The notes under the pieces were generated by a model that ran no database searches, was not told the DNA's origin, and saw nothing but the letters and a program-made list of their open reading frames with translations. The position numbers were made by a program, and so were the translations under genes. Positions 24,366 through 33,249 of a stretch of DNA of 64,000 nt are shown here, in pieces (within the stretch, counting starts at the first letter, position 1; each line of letters starts with the position of its first letter). Source of the DNA: Planococcus sp. CPCC 101016 (lineage in GTDB: Bacteria > Bacillota > Bacilli > Bacillales_A > Planococcaceae); contig NZ_VOHB01000002.1 of NCBI RefSeq assembly GCF_007859295.1, forward strand, positions 1,117,624 to 1,181,623, in the 5' to 3' direction.

Positions 24366-25958
24366 TTAGTTTAGTATTTCATACCCAGGCAGTGTCAGGA
24401 ATTCAGCAAAGTCACTTTGCAGGGTAAGGCGTGTAAATAACTCGCGGGCTTCCACGTAATTTCCGGATGAGTATCTCGCTTCGCCAACTGCCTGTTGAAT
24501 CTTAGTAGTCTCTTCTTCCATAACTTCATTGAATAATGAAACATCGATTTTTCGGCCGTCTTCCAAAATCCCTTTCGGATGGCGAATCCATTGCCACACT
24601 TGAGAGCGGGAGATTTCAGCAGTTGCGGCATCCTCCATCAAGTTATTGATGGGTGCTGCGCCGTTTCCAGACAACCAGGAAGCGATGTATTGGATACCGA
24701 CTGAAATGTTGGATCGAAGGCCTTCTTCTGTAATCGTGCCCTCCGGAACTTTAACCAATTCTGCAGCAGTCACTTGGACATCTTCCCGTTTCTTGTCGAT
24801 CTGGTTAGGTGTTGGCATGTGTTCATCAAATTGTTCCATGGCGATCGCGACCATCCCTGGGTGTGCAACCCATGTGCCGTCGTGGCCGTCCATTGCTTCG
24901 CGGCGCTTGTCTTCGGCAACTTTTTGGAATGCAGCTGAGTTGGCTTCATAATTTCCTTTGACTGGAATCTGTGCTGCCATGCCGCCGAGAGCCGGCGCAT
25001 TGCGCTTATGGCATGTTTTGATGCACAGCTGGGTATAGGCGCGCATAAATGGAACGGTCATTGTCACTTGTGAACGATCCGGGAAAATGTATTCCGGCAG
25101 GTTGCGCATTCGTTTGATGACACTAAAGATATAATCCCATCGTCCGCAATTCAAACCAGCAGAATGATCACGCAATTCATATAGAATTTCATCCATTTCA
25201 AATGCGGCTAGAATTGTCTCTATTAATACCGTCGCTCGTATCGAACTTTGTGGAATGCCCAGCTCGTCTTGAGCAAAAACGAAAACGTCGTTCCAGAGGC
25301 GAGCCTCCAAATGGCTTTCCATTTTTGGAAGGTAGAAATAAGGGCCAGTGCCGCGGTCTATCAATTCCTTAGCGTTGTGGAAAAAGTACAATCCGAAGTC
25401 GACCAGGCTGCCGGAAATCGGCTGTCCGTTAATGAGAATGTTCTTTTCCGTCAAGTGCCAACCGCGTGGACGCACCATTAATACTGCTGTTTTTTCATTC
25501 AATGCATATTTCTTTCCTGTTTCTGGAATTTCAAAATCAATCTGGCGCCGGACTGCATCGCGTAAGTTCACTTGGCCATCAATGACATTAAACCAATTAG
25601 GAGCAGTGGCGTCTTCCAGATCTGCCATGAACATCTTGGCTCCGGAATTTAATGCGTTGATCAGCATTTTCCGGTTGGTTGGACCTGTAATTTCAACGCG
25701 GCGATCCTTCATGTCTTCAGGAAGAGGGGCGATCGTCCAATTATTTTTTCGGATATGCTTGGTTTCAGGAAGAAAGTCGAGCTTCTTGCCGCCATCAATT
25801 TCCATTTGGCGTGCTTGGCGTTTCTCCAGCAGTCGCACTCGGCGTTTGTCGAAAGTTGTATGCAGTTTTTCAATAAACTCCAGAGCCTCTGGAGTTAAAA
25901 TCGTATCCATTCCTGGAATTTCTTCACCTTTAATAGCGATAGTGGACTTGGTTAACAA
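24366..25958 (-). CDS. aceB: Malate synthase A
   Basis: 530 aa, the usual length of malate synthase A, which condenses glyoxylate with acetyl-CoA to malate. Blocks seen: [16 protein letters not shown] (Mg/glyoxylate site), [48 protein letters not shown], and catalytic-base region [16 protein letters not shown] 25967 abuts AGAAAGG, so TTG 25958 with 8-nt spacing is the better start. No isocitrate lyase gene is adjacent, so the glyoxylate may come from glycolate oxidation by the nearby GlcD-like enzyme. A 16-bp palindrome lies 35 nt upstream. Confidence 0.92.
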   Translation of the reverse strand: MLTKSTIAIKGEEIPGMDTILTPEALEFIEKLHTTFDKRRVRLLEKRQARQMEIDGGKKLDFLPETKHIRKNNWTIAPLPEDMKDRRVEITGPTNRKMLINALNSGAKMFMADLEDATAPNWFNVIDGQVNLRDAVRRQIDFEIPETGKKYALNEKTAVLMVRPRGWHLTEKNILINGQPISGSLVDFGLYFFHNAKELIDRGTGPYFYLPKMESHLEARLWNDVFVFAQDELGIPQSSIRATVLIETILAAFEMDEILYELRDHSAGLNCGRWDYIFSVIKRMRNLPEYIFPDRSQVTMTVPFMRAYTQLCIKTCHKRNAPALGGMAAQIPVKGNYEANSAAFQKVAEDKRREAMDGHDGTWVAHPGMVAIAMEQFDEHMPTPNQIDKKREDVQVTAAELVKVPEGTITEEGLRSNISVGIQYIASWLSGNGAAPINNLMEDAATAEISRSQVWQWIRHPKGILEDGRKIDVSLFNEVMEEETTKIQQAVGEARYSSGNYVEARELFTRLTLQSDFAEFLTLPGYEILN

Positions 25959-25992
25959 AGCAATCATCCTTTCTAAGAAAAAAATTAAGTCT

Positions 25993-26008
25993 ACTGTATT
26001 AATACAGT
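25993..26008. promoter_or_regulatory. 16-bp perfect palindrome upstream of aceB
   Basis: ACTGTATTAATACAGT is a perfect palindrome in the aceB leader, about 35-50 nt before its start. It shares CTGTAT...ATACAG with the palindrome ahead of the GntR-family gene at 29625, so it may be an operator for that FadR-type regulator. Confidence 0.5.
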
Positions 26009-26205
26009 TTGTTTTGTTGTATATTAATATATAACAGTAACTTCTAACTGTCTTACAAACAGGATGGAATAGATTATACAGCGACAAAAGCAGTTATGGA
26101 GCGATAAAAGTGGCTTCTTTTAGGGGATTCTGCTTTCTAATTGAAAGACAGATGATCTACAGCCCTGTTAAGCAGGAAAGCCACATTTGGAAGGGGAGTC
26201 GGGGT

Positions 26206-26856
26206 ATGGAGAACAAAATCGTGGAGCAGATGGGTTTTATTATTGGGGATTGGATTCCAAAAGAGGCATCGGTTGCCATAGCTATTGGAGATAGTTATAT
26301 CTACTATAAAGCAGGGGTCCACGATCTGCAGATTCGAGGGGGGCAGCCGGTTTTGCCAGGCAGTATCGCTGCACGTGCGAAAAAGGAAAAGCAGCGCATT
26401 GAGATGTTTGTTGAAGAGTCGATTCTTGGAACCGCTTATTATGGCATTGGTTATCCCATTATACTTGGGGATAAAGAAGGGGTGTTGGTGGTCATCCTGC
26501 CACCTGATTACTTGGTGCGTCAAAAGCAGCCGATCCGATTTCTAACAGGCAAAATCGATGAAGCATGGCGTCCAGTTCCAATCGATCTGGTTTCCCATAT
26601 CGAGAGCAGCCAGAAGAAAACCTGGTTTTATACGGATCAGGAAACTTATTGCTCTATTCATACCTTGAAAAATCTAAAGCATCAATTGCCCGATATTTTC
26701 CTGCCGATTCACCGTTCCTACATTGTGAACATTAATTATATAGAAGAGATCTCTCGTGATATTGCATCCAATTATCAATTGACCCTAAGAGACGGTTCGA
26801 CTTTGCCGGTCAGCCAAAATTACGCGGCTAGTATTAGAGAACGACTAGGATTTTAA
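26206..26856 (+). CDS. LytTR-domain transcriptional regulator with N-terminal sensor
   Basis: 216 aa from ATG 26206 after AAGGGGAG. The C-terminal 100 residues are a LytTR DNA-binding domain (TYCSIHTLKNLKHQLPD, FLPIHRSYIVNINYIEEI, LTLRDGSTLPVSQNYA). The N-terminal ~115 residues (WIPKEASVAIAIGDSYIYYKAG, YPIILGDKEGVLVVILPP) look like a small-molecule-sensing domain of the kind found in CoxC-type regulators, with no receiver domain, so it is not a classical two-component protein. Divergent from aceB and convergent with the FAD oxidase; likely a local regulator of this organic acid region. Confidence 0.8.
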   Translation: MENKIVEQMGFIIGDWIPKEASVAIAIGDSYIYYKAGVHDLQIRGGQPVLPGSIAARAKKEKQRIEMFVEESILGTAYYGIGYPIILGDKEGVLVVILPPDYLVRQKQPIRFLTGKIDEAWRPVPIDLVSHIESSQKKTWFYTDQETYCSIHTLKNLKHQLPDIFLPIHRSYIVNINYIEEISRDIASNYQLTLRDGSTLPVSQNYAASIRERLGF

Positions 26857-26870
26857 GTGACTTATATTGC

Positions 26871-26913
26871 ATAACAAAAGCAGCTGGACATAAAATCCAG
26901 CTGCTTTTGTTAT
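26871..26913. terminator. Bidirectional terminator
   Basis: ATAACAAAAGCAGCTGGA/TCCAGCTGCTTTTGTTAT, an 18-bp perfect stem; the right arm overlaps the stop codon of the FAD oxidase gene. Confidence 0.85.
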
Positions 26914-28274
26914 GCAAATATTTTTCCGGGATTCATCAGGTTGTTTGGATCCAGCATGCGCTTCATGTTTTTCATGACTGCAACAGCAGCACCGTGTTCA
27001 GCATCCTGGTATTTCATTTTGCCAAGGCCCACGCCGTGCTCACCCGTACATGTACCTTCAAGTTCAATGGCGCGGTAAGCAAGTTTTTCGTTGATCTGTT
27101 CAGCAGCGAGCTGCTGGTTTGGATCTTTTGCGTCATAGGAGATTGAAGTATGGAAATTGCCGTCGCCAATATGTCCCAAAACTCCGCCCTCCAATCCGCT
27201 TTCAGCGATGAGTTCACGGGCATAATCAATCAATTCGGGGAGCTTTGAAATGGGCACGCAGACATCGCCCCCTGTAATTGTCATCCCCGCCTGGTGCCGG
27301 TAGGCATAAGCCATTTCATGACGGGCTTTCCAAATCATAGCCCGTTCTTCTGAATCTGCTGCTACACGCCAGTTCTCACAATTCATATCGGTTAACAGTT
27401 CCTCTGCCAGTGCGGCTTCTTCTTCAGCCGCACGCTTCATACCGGCAAATTCAAAGAAGAGAGAATGCTTTTCGGGCAATCCATAGCCGCCATAAACATT
27501 TACTTTCCCGATGCTGTAAGCATCGACAAACTCCATACGTTGGATAGGAATACCACTCAGCAAAATCATATGAGCCGCTTCAGCGCATTGATGTGGAGTT
27601 TCAAATGTGCAGCTGGCAGCAATCGTGTGTTCAGGGATTCCGTGAAGCTTCAACGTGATTTCTGTAATGACGCCCAGCGTTCCTTCTGAACCTGTAAATA
27701 AACCGGTCAAGTGATAGCCCGAAGATGATTTTTTTGCTTTTGTTCCGGTATGCAAAATGGTGCCGTCTGCCAGTACTACCTCCAAATCAACAATTTGATC
27801 GCGCATGACGCCATAGCGGACCGCTGTTGTTCCGCTGGCATTATTGGCTGTCATCCCGCCGATTGTGGCATCTGCACCGGGATCGATCGGAAATTGCAGG
27901 CCGTGTCGATTGATGATGCTGTTCAGTTGTAGTCGAGTGATTCCAGGCTGTACAGTCACTAATAGATCTTCAGGTGAAAATTTCACCACTTGGTTCATGC
28001 GTTCAAAGTTGATGGAGATTCCACCGTTCAATGGAATGGCTTGTCCTTCAAGTCCAGACCCAATACCGAATGGTGTGATAGGTATGGAAGCCTCGCGGGC
28101 AACCTGCATAATGGCTAGTATGTCTTCAGTCGATTCAGGAAAGCAGACAATTTCAGGTTCTGAAGGTGGATGGTCGGATTCGTCGTGGCTATGTCTGTAT
28201 AATTCACTAATGCTCGTTGAACATTGATCTGTTTTTAATACATCCTGTAATTGTGAAATCCAGTTTTGCGTCAT
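26910..28274 (-). CDS. FAD-linked 2-hydroxyacid oxidase (GlcD / D-lactate dehydrogenase type)
   Basis: 454-aa flavoprotein with the PCMH FAD fold (PGITRLQLNSIINRHG, PGADATIGGMTANNASGTTAVRYG, LTGLFTGSEGTLGVITEI) and the FAD-oxidase C domain (GGDVCVPISKLPEL, HIGDGNFHTSI, EGTCTGEHGVGLGKM). It oxidises glycolate or D-lactate to glyoxylate or pyruvate, passing electrons to the respiratory chain. No GlcE/GlcF genes adjoin, so a stand-alone D-2-hydroxyacid dehydrogenase is equally likely. AAAGGAG precedes ATG 28274. It diverges from a TRAP binding-protein gene, suggesting joint control of uptake and oxidation. Confidence 0.85.
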   Translation of the reverse strand: MTQNWISQLQDVLKTDQCSTSISELYRHSHDESDHPPSEPEIVCFPESTEDILAIMQVAREASIPITPFGIGSGLEGQAIPLNGGISINFERMNQVVKFSPEDLLVTVQPGITRLQLNSIINRHGLQFPIDPGADATIGGMTANNASGTTAVRYGVMRDQIVDLEVVLADGTILHTGTKAKKSSSGYHLTGLFTGSEGTLGVITEITLKLHGIPEHTIAASCTFETPHQCAEAAHMILLSGIPIQRMEFVDAYSIGKVNVYGGYGLPEKHSLFFEFAGMKRAAEEEAALAEELLTDMNCENWRVAADSEERAMIWKARHEMAYAYRHQAGMTITGGDVCVPISKLPELIDYARELIAESGLEGGVLGHIGDGNFHTSISYDAKDPNQQLAAEQINEKLAYRAIELEGTCTGEHGVGLGKMKYQDAEHGAAVAVMKNMKRMLDPNNLMNPGKIFA

Positions 28275-28375
28275 ATAAATATAGCTCCTTTAAGTAGTAT
28301 GCCACTGTAGATATGTGGTGGTTTAGTATAAATTCAAATGAGGTAAAGAAAGTAAAAAATCAAATAGGAGGTACT

Positions 28376-29398
28376 ATGAAAAAAATTATCGGATTTGCGC
28401 TGGTTTTACTGTTGTTGCTTTCGGCTTGTGGACGCCCCAATGATCAATCCACTTCAACATCGCCTGGAGAAGAGGAAGAAACTTATACTATCCGAATGGC
28501 TTATTTGGTGCCTGAAGAGCATTCGGCCCATATCCAATCTTTAAAGTTCAAAGAAAAGCTGGAAGAAGAATCAAACGGCCGGCTGACTGTGGAATTATAT
28601 CCAAATGGACAATTATATGGCTCGGATCGTGAAGCGATTGAAGCTGTACAGCTAGGGAACTTGGAAATGACCATTCCGGCAGTAGCTCCTTTGGCTTCAT
28701 TTAATGAAAAATTTCTGGTGTTTGATTTGCCGTTTTTGTTTAACAATTATGACGCTGCCTACAGTGCGTTGGATGGCGAATTGGGCCAGGAATTGCTGGA
28801 CAGTCTGGAACAAAACGATTTAAAAGGTCTGGTATTTGGTGAAAATGGGTTCCGGCACGTGTCGAATAATGAGAAGCCGATCGAATCACCAGAAGACATG
28901 GCAGGACTGAAGTTGCGGACTTTGGAAAATCCACTGCATACCGATACGTTCAAAGCCTTTGGCGCCAATGCTTCGCCTTTTGCGTTCGGAGAATTGTACA
29001 CAGCTCTTCAGCAGGGAACGTACGACGCAATGGAATGTCCGATTTCACTATACTATACGAATAAATTCTATGAAGTCCAGGATTACCTGACATTGACAGG
29101 ACATGTCTATGCAGCCGCAATCGTTCTCGCCAACAATGATTTCTACAATAGTCTGCCGTCTGATCTACAGGAATTGGTTGTGGAAGCTTCGGAAGAATTT
29201 CGGGATGAGCAACGGACACTGGCGCAACAGCAAGATGTGGAATTTCTTGAGCAGTTGAAAGCTGAAGGCATGCAGGTAAATGATTTAACCGCTGAACAGC
29301 GAGATGAGTTTCGTCAGGCTGCACAATCCGTTTACGACAAATACGAAAGCCAGATTGGAAAAGATTTAATTGATCGAGCTTTAGCGGCAAATGAATAA
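28376..29398 (+). CDS. dctP: TRAP transporter substrate-binding lipoprotein (DctP), copy 1
   Basis: 340-aa DctP-family protein from ATG 28376 after TAGGAGG. Lipobox LLLLLSACG, then a Thr/Ser/Glu linker and the TRAP binding fold: YTIRMAYLVPEEHSAHI, KLEEESNGRLTVELYPNGQLYG, LRTLENPLHTDTFKAFGANASPFAFGELYTALQQG with the conserved carboxylate-binding Arg. It is followed by its own terminator and a regulator, and by a second very similar DctP. Binds an organic acid outside the membrane for the DctQM permease at 31435-33215, which it may share. Confidence 0.87.
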   Translation: MKKIIGFALVLLLLLSACGRPNDQSTSTSPGEEEETYTIRMAYLVPEEHSAHIQSLKFKEKLEEESNGRLTVELYPNGQLYGSDREAIEAVQLGNLEMTIPAVAPLASFNEKFLVFDLPFLFNNYDAAYSALDGELGQELLDSLEQNDLKGLVFGENGFRHVSNNEKPIESPEDMAGLKLRTLENPLHTDTFKAFGANASPFAFGELYTALQQGTYDAMECPISLYYTNKFYEVQDYLTLTGHVYAAAIVLANNDFYNSLPSDLQELVVEASEEFRDEQRTLAQQQDVEFLEQLKAEGMQVNDLTAEQRDEFRQAAQSVYDKYESQIGKDLIDRALAANE

Positions 29399-29404
29399 AA
29401 GAGG

Positions 29405-29436
29405 CTAAAACCAAGAACAGTTTCTTGGTTTTTTTC
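29405..29436 (+). terminator. Terminator of the first dctP
   Basis: AAAACCAAGAA/TTCTTGGTTTTTTT. Confidence 0.85.
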
Positions 29437-29576
29437 TCTGTTTTCAGATGCATTAGTCTTTCGCACATAAATGCTAAAAAATAGTTGCAGTCCAAGCTTG
29501 ACGTTTCTTTCTGAATCGAATTGTTAGAAAATTTGGATTATCCCTATACAAATTTATCTGTGTATTCTATACTTTC

Positions 29577-29591
29577 TGTATACAGTATACA
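29577..29591. promoter_or_regulatory. Palindromic operator of the GntR-family gene
   Basis: TGTATACAGTATACA has perfect 7-bp arms around one base, sitting directly behind a TATACT -10 (29568-29573) and 33 nt before the regulator start. Position and form suit autoregulation by a FadR-type dimer. Confidence 0.55.
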
Positions 29592-29624
29592 CTGTATGAA
29601 CTATTTATGTAGAGGGGAGGAATT

Positions 29625-30290
29625 ATGGAGAAGATCAAAAAACAAGCCACGTTGGCGGATCAGGCCTACGAGTATATTAAGAAAATGATCATTACAGGAA
29701 AATTGAAACCGGGTCAGGAGTTGCCGGAAGAAAAGCTGGCTCTAGAACTTGGCATCAGTCGGACGCCTCTGAGGGAGGCTTTAAAAAGACTGGCTGTTGA
29801 TGCGCTTATCGAATTAAGAAAACCAAAGCCTGCCGTAGTAGCAGCCTTTACTTTCCAAGACGTCAAAGAAATCATGGAGCTTCGCAGGTTATTGGAAATC
29901 CATGGACTTGAAAATCTGTCGAAGGCAGATCAACAGCCTGTCATGCAACAAATCAAGCGAAATGTGGACCGCCAATTTCAAGCCGTACAGGCAAAGAATG
30001 TTGTGGAGTTTATGGATCTGGACCAGGAATTCCATTCTTATCTGTACCAGAACCACGAAAATAACCGCTTGAAGGAAATGATAAAAGGCATCAACAGTGG
30101 AGGAAGCCGGGCATTTTTATTATTATCTGACACCGCTGTCGACAGCGCAAAAAAAGCCTATGAAGAGCATCTATCCATTTTACATGCAATTGAAGAAGGC
30201 GATATAAGCAAAGCCAAACAGCAGTTGAGTACTCATTTGGACAATATCGAAAGCCGGCTGCTGAAATACATCAAACAGGAGGAACTATGA
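29625..30290 (+). CDS. GntR-family regulator, FadR subfamily (FCD domain)
   Basis: 221 aa. Winged HTH at residues 10-75 (QAYEYIKKMIITGKLKPGQ, EEKLALELGISRTPLREALKRL) and an all-helical FCD effector domain (DVKEIMELRRLLEIHGLE, MDLDQEFHSYLYQNHENN, YEEHLSILHAIEEGD with metal-binding His positions). FCD regulators sense carboxylic acids such as lactate or glycolate. ATG 29625 follows GGGGAGG; the stop overlaps the next dctP by four bases, so regulator and transporter are cotranscribed. Probably controls the TRAP operon and, judged by the similar palindrome, perhaps aceB. Confidence 0.87.
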   Translation: MEKIKKQATLADQAYEYIKKMIITGKLKPGQELPEEKLALELGISRTPLREALKRLAVDALIELRKPKPAVVAAFTFQDVKEIMELRRLLEIHGLENLSKADQQPVMQQIKRNVDRQFQAVQAKNVVEFMDLDQEFHSYLYQNHENNRLKEMIKGINSGGSRAFLLLSDTAVDSAKKAYEEHLSILHAIEEGDISKAKQQLSTHLDNIESRLLKYIKQEEL

Positions 30291-31315
30291 AAAAATTACT
30301 TGGACTATTTCTTATCTCACTATTTATTCTGTCAGCCTGCGGAAGACCGGACAGTGGAACCACAACAACAGAAGATGGCGGAACTGGGGAAGATACCTAT
30401 ACAATCCGTCTTGCACACTTAGTGCCGGAAGAACAATCCTCTCATATTGCGGCCGAGGCTTTTAAAGAAAAACTGGAATCAGAATCAGATGGCCGTTTAA
30501 AGGTTGAGTTATATCCGAATGGCCAGCTATACGGTTCTGACAGGGAAGCAATTGAAGCGGTTCAGTTAGGAAATGTTGAAATGACGATTCCAGCTGTAGC
30601 AGCAATGGCATCATTCAACGAAAAATTCCAAGTGTTCGATTTGCCATTTCTCTTTAATAACAATGAAGCGGCTTACCGTGCATTGGATGGGGAACTCGGC
30701 CAGGAACTGATGGCTGATCTTGAAAACAATGGCATGAAAGGTCTGGTTTTCGGAGAAAATGGATTCCGCCATGTTTCCAATAACCGCGGACCAATTGAAT
30801 CTCCACAAGACATGGAAGGATTGAAAATGCGGACATTGGAAAGTCCGTTGCATACCGATACGTTTAACGCTTTTGGCGCAAACGCTTCACCATTTGCATT
30901 CGGTGAACTTTATACAGCGCTCCAGCAAGGCACTTACGATGCTATGGATTGTCCGATTTCCCTTTACTACACCAACAAATTTTATGAAGTACAGGATTAC
31001 TTAACGTTGACAGGACATGTATACGCAGCTACTGCGTTGCTGGTGAACAATGATTTTTATAACAGCCTTCCGGAAGACCTTCAAACTATTATCACAGAAG
31101 CTTCTGAAGAATTCCGTACAGAACAGCGCGAATTGGCTCAAGAGCAGGACGGCGAATTCCTCGCCCAGTTGGAAGAAGAAGGCATGCAGGTCAATGATTT
31201 GACAGATGAGCAGCGCAACGAATTCCGTGAAGCGGCAGAATCTGTCTATACGAAATACGAAGATCAAATTGGAAGAGATGTAATCGACCGGGCACTAGCG
31301 GCCAATGAAGAATAA
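30287..31315 (+). CDS. dctP: TRAP transporter substrate-binding lipoprotein (DctP), copy 2
   Basis: 342 aa, lipobox FILSACG. It is very similar to copy 1 along its whole length (e.g. identical LVEL-type YPNGQLYGSDREAIEAVQ, SPFAFGELYTALQQGTYDAM, YYTNKFYEVQDYLTLTGHVYAA), differing mainly in the linker and C-terminal helix. Translation is coupled to the regulator (ATGA). A terminator-like hairpin lies between it and dctQ, which should give more binding protein than permease. Ligand probably a small 2-hydroxy or dicarboxylic acid, by context. Confidence 0.87.
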   Translation: MKKLLGLFLISLFILSACGRPDSGTTTTEDGGTGEDTYTIRLAHLVPEEQSSHIAAEAFKEKLESESDGRLKVELYPNGQLYGSDREAIEAVQLGNVEMTIPAVAAMASFNEKFQVFDLPFLFNNNEAAYRALDGELGQELMADLENNGMKGLVFGENGFRHVSNNRGPIESPQDMEGLKMRTLESPLHTDTFNAFGANASPFAFGELYTALQQGTYDAMDCPISLYYTNKFYEVQDYLTLTGHVYAATALLVNNDFYNSLPEDLQTIITEASEEFRTEQRELAQEQDGEFLAQLEEEGMQVNDLTDEQRNEFREAAESVYTKYEDQIGRDVIDRALAANEE

Positions 31316-31333
31316 ACTAAAAGACAGTTGAAG

Positions 31334-31361
31334 AATCAAGGAAGAAATTCCTTGATTTTTC
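31334..31361 (+). terminator. Attenuating hairpin inside the TRAP operon
   Basis: AATCAAGGAA/TTCCTTGATT, 4-nt loop, T-run, between dctP copy 2 and dctQ. Partial termination would raise the binding protein to permease ratio. Confidence 0.65.
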
Positions 31362-31434
31362 ATTTTCTGCAGCTTTTATTCCGCTGAGACAAAAAACGCA
31401 GCAGATTGAAGTTTTTACGAAAGGAAGTGCAACA

Positions 31435-31929
31435 ATGATCAAGAAGTTTGAGAAGGCGGAAGAAGCCTTTCTGGTCCTGACCTTGGTAGTTATGGTGGCT
31501 TTAATCTTTGGACAAGTTGTTGGACGCTATGTTTTTTCCAACGCTCCAAGCTGGACAGAAGAAATGGCTCGTTATATCCATATTTTCCAAGTGTGGATTG
31601 GAGCGAGCTATGCTGTTAAATTGCGTGAACATATTCGTGTGGAGGCTTTTATCACACGATTTAAAGGTTTGCCAAGAAAGATTTTGGAAACGATTACGTT
31701 AGTGATTTGGTTTGCAATGGCTTTATTCCTTGCCTATTTTGGAACAGATCTTGTACTGAGCAGTATTTCCAACGGCCAAGTCACTCCGGCGATGCAATTG
31801 CCGATGTGGATTCCCTTTTTAGCGATTCCGCTGGGTGGGATCGGGATGTGCATCAGGTTGATCCAGCAGTTGATCAAAATCTGGCAGGGCGATTACGAGA
31901 TGCATAAAGGAGGGGACCTTCCGGTATGA
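31435..31929 (+). CDS. dctQ: TRAP transporter small membrane subunit (DctQ)
   Basis: 164 aa with four transmembrane helices. Typical DctQ blocks: GQVVGRYVFSNAPSWTEEMARYIHIFQVWIGASYAVK and HIRVEAF; ends MWIPFLAIPLGGIGMCIRL. Start ATG 31435 after GAAAGGAAG. Overlaps dctM by 4 nt. Forms the membrane complex with DctM for sodium-driven uptake. Confidence 0.88.
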   Translation: MIKKFEKAEEAFLVLTLVVMVALIFGQVVGRYVFSNAPSWTEEMARYIHIFQVWIGASYAVKLREHIRVEAFITRFKGLPRKILETITLVIWFAMALFLAYFGTDLVLSSISNGQVTPAMQLPMWIPFLAIPLGGIGMCIRLIQQLIKIWQGDYEMHKGGDLPV

Positions 31930-33215
31930 CAATAGCTCTGTTATTCGGTACATTATTTGTTTGTCTACTGATCGGTGTGCCGATTGCGATTGCATTGGGG
32001 GTCTCAGCTTTGACCGCCATTTATTTCGGTACGACTTTACCGCTGAGCATTATCACTCAAAAAGCGTTTACTTCCCTGGATTCGTTTCCATTGCTTGCTA
32101 TTCCATTCTTTATGCTAGCGGGAATTCTCATGGGTAAAGGCGGTGTATCTAAGCGGCTGTTGGCATTCGCTTCGGCTTTGGTCGGGTGGATGACCGGTGG
32201 ACTTGGCATGGTGACCATTGTAGCTTGTATGTTTTTTGCAGCGATATCCGGTTCAGGTCCAGCGACTGTCGCAGCTATAGGCGGTTTTATGATTCCAGCA
32301 ATGATCGCGCGCAATTATGACGGCGGATTCGCTTCAGCTGTTGCTGCATCGGCAGGTTCTATTGGCGTTATTATTCCACCGAGTATTCCGTTTGTATTGT
32401 ATGGGGTTATTGGCGGTGTTTCAGTCGGAAGCATGTTCTTAGCAGGCATTATCCCCGGTTTGATCATTGGAGCTGGTTTGCTGTTGACCGCGTATATCAT
32501 TTCCAAAAAACGGGGCTATAAGCCTGAGCCCGGAGAAGCGTCAAGCTTTGAATTCAAGGATGTCCTGAAAACCTTCTGGGAGGCGAAGTGGGCATTGCTG
32601 ATTCCAGTCATTATTCTTGGCGGAATTTATGGCGGAATCTTTTCTCCGACAGAAGCCGCCGTTGTAGCCGTAGTGTATGCTATAATTATCGGCAAATTCG
32701 TTTATAAGGAATTATCCTGGAAGGGGCTTTATGAAAGCTTCAGGCAGGCAATCGTTATCAATGCCACAACCATGATCATCATCGGCTTATCGGTGTCATT
32801 TGCTTACTTCATGACGATTGAACAGATACCAGGTGAAATCTCCGATTACTTGACGGCCTTATCGACCAATCCATTGGTGATTCTGCTGGCGATCAATCTA
32901 CTGTTGCTGGTAGTGGGGATGTTCATCGATACCATATCTGCATTAGTTGTCCTAACACCGATACTGTTGCCGATTGTCGTGACGGTGGGTGTGGATCCGG
33001 TTCATTTTGGCGTTATTCTCGTGGCCAACCTGGCAATCGGTTTTGTTACACCTCCGCTTGGCGTCAATCTGTTTGTGGCTTCGAGCGTCGGCGGTGTCCG
33101 CTTTGAACGCATCGCTTTTGCGGTGCTGCCGTTCCTATTGTCGATGATTGTCTGCTTGCTGATCATTACCTTCATTCCTGCCTTGTCATTATGGCTACCG
33201 GGACTTTACGAATAA
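31926..33215 (+). CDS. dctM: TRAP transporter large permease (DctM)
   Basis: 429 aa, about 12 membrane segments. DctM blocks: FPLLAIPFFMLAGILMGKGG, AISGSGPATVAAIGGFMIPAM, GSIGVIIPPSIPFVLYG, SPTEAAVVAVVYAI and NLAIGFVTPPLGVNLFVAS. Catalytic transport subunit of the tripartite system, coupled to dctQ by ATGA. The aminotransferase gene begins 34 nt downstream, so the operon continues. Confidence 0.9.
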   Translation: MTIALLFGTLFVCLLIGVPIAIALGVSALTAIYFGTTLPLSIITQKAFTSLDSFPLLAIPFFMLAGILMGKGGVSKRLLAFASALVGWMTGGLGMVTIVACMFFAAISGSGPATVAAIGGFMIPAMIARNYDGGFASAVAASAGSIGVIIPPSIPFVLYGVIGGVSVGSMFLAGIIPGLIIGAGLLLTAYIISKKRGYKPEPGEASSFEFKDVLKTFWEAKWALLIPVIILGGIYGGIFSPTEAAVVAVVYAIIIGKFVYKELSWKGLYESFRQAIVINATTMIIIGLSVSFAYFMTIEQIPGEISDYLTALSTNPLVILLAINLLLLVVGMFIDTISALVVLTPILLPIVVTVGVDPVHFGVILVANLAIGFVTPPLGVNLFVASSVGGVRFERIAFAVLPFLLSMIVCLLIITFIPALSLWLPGLYE

Positions 33216-33249
33216 CGAAGATTTTCACTTATAGAAAGGTTGTCACTGC

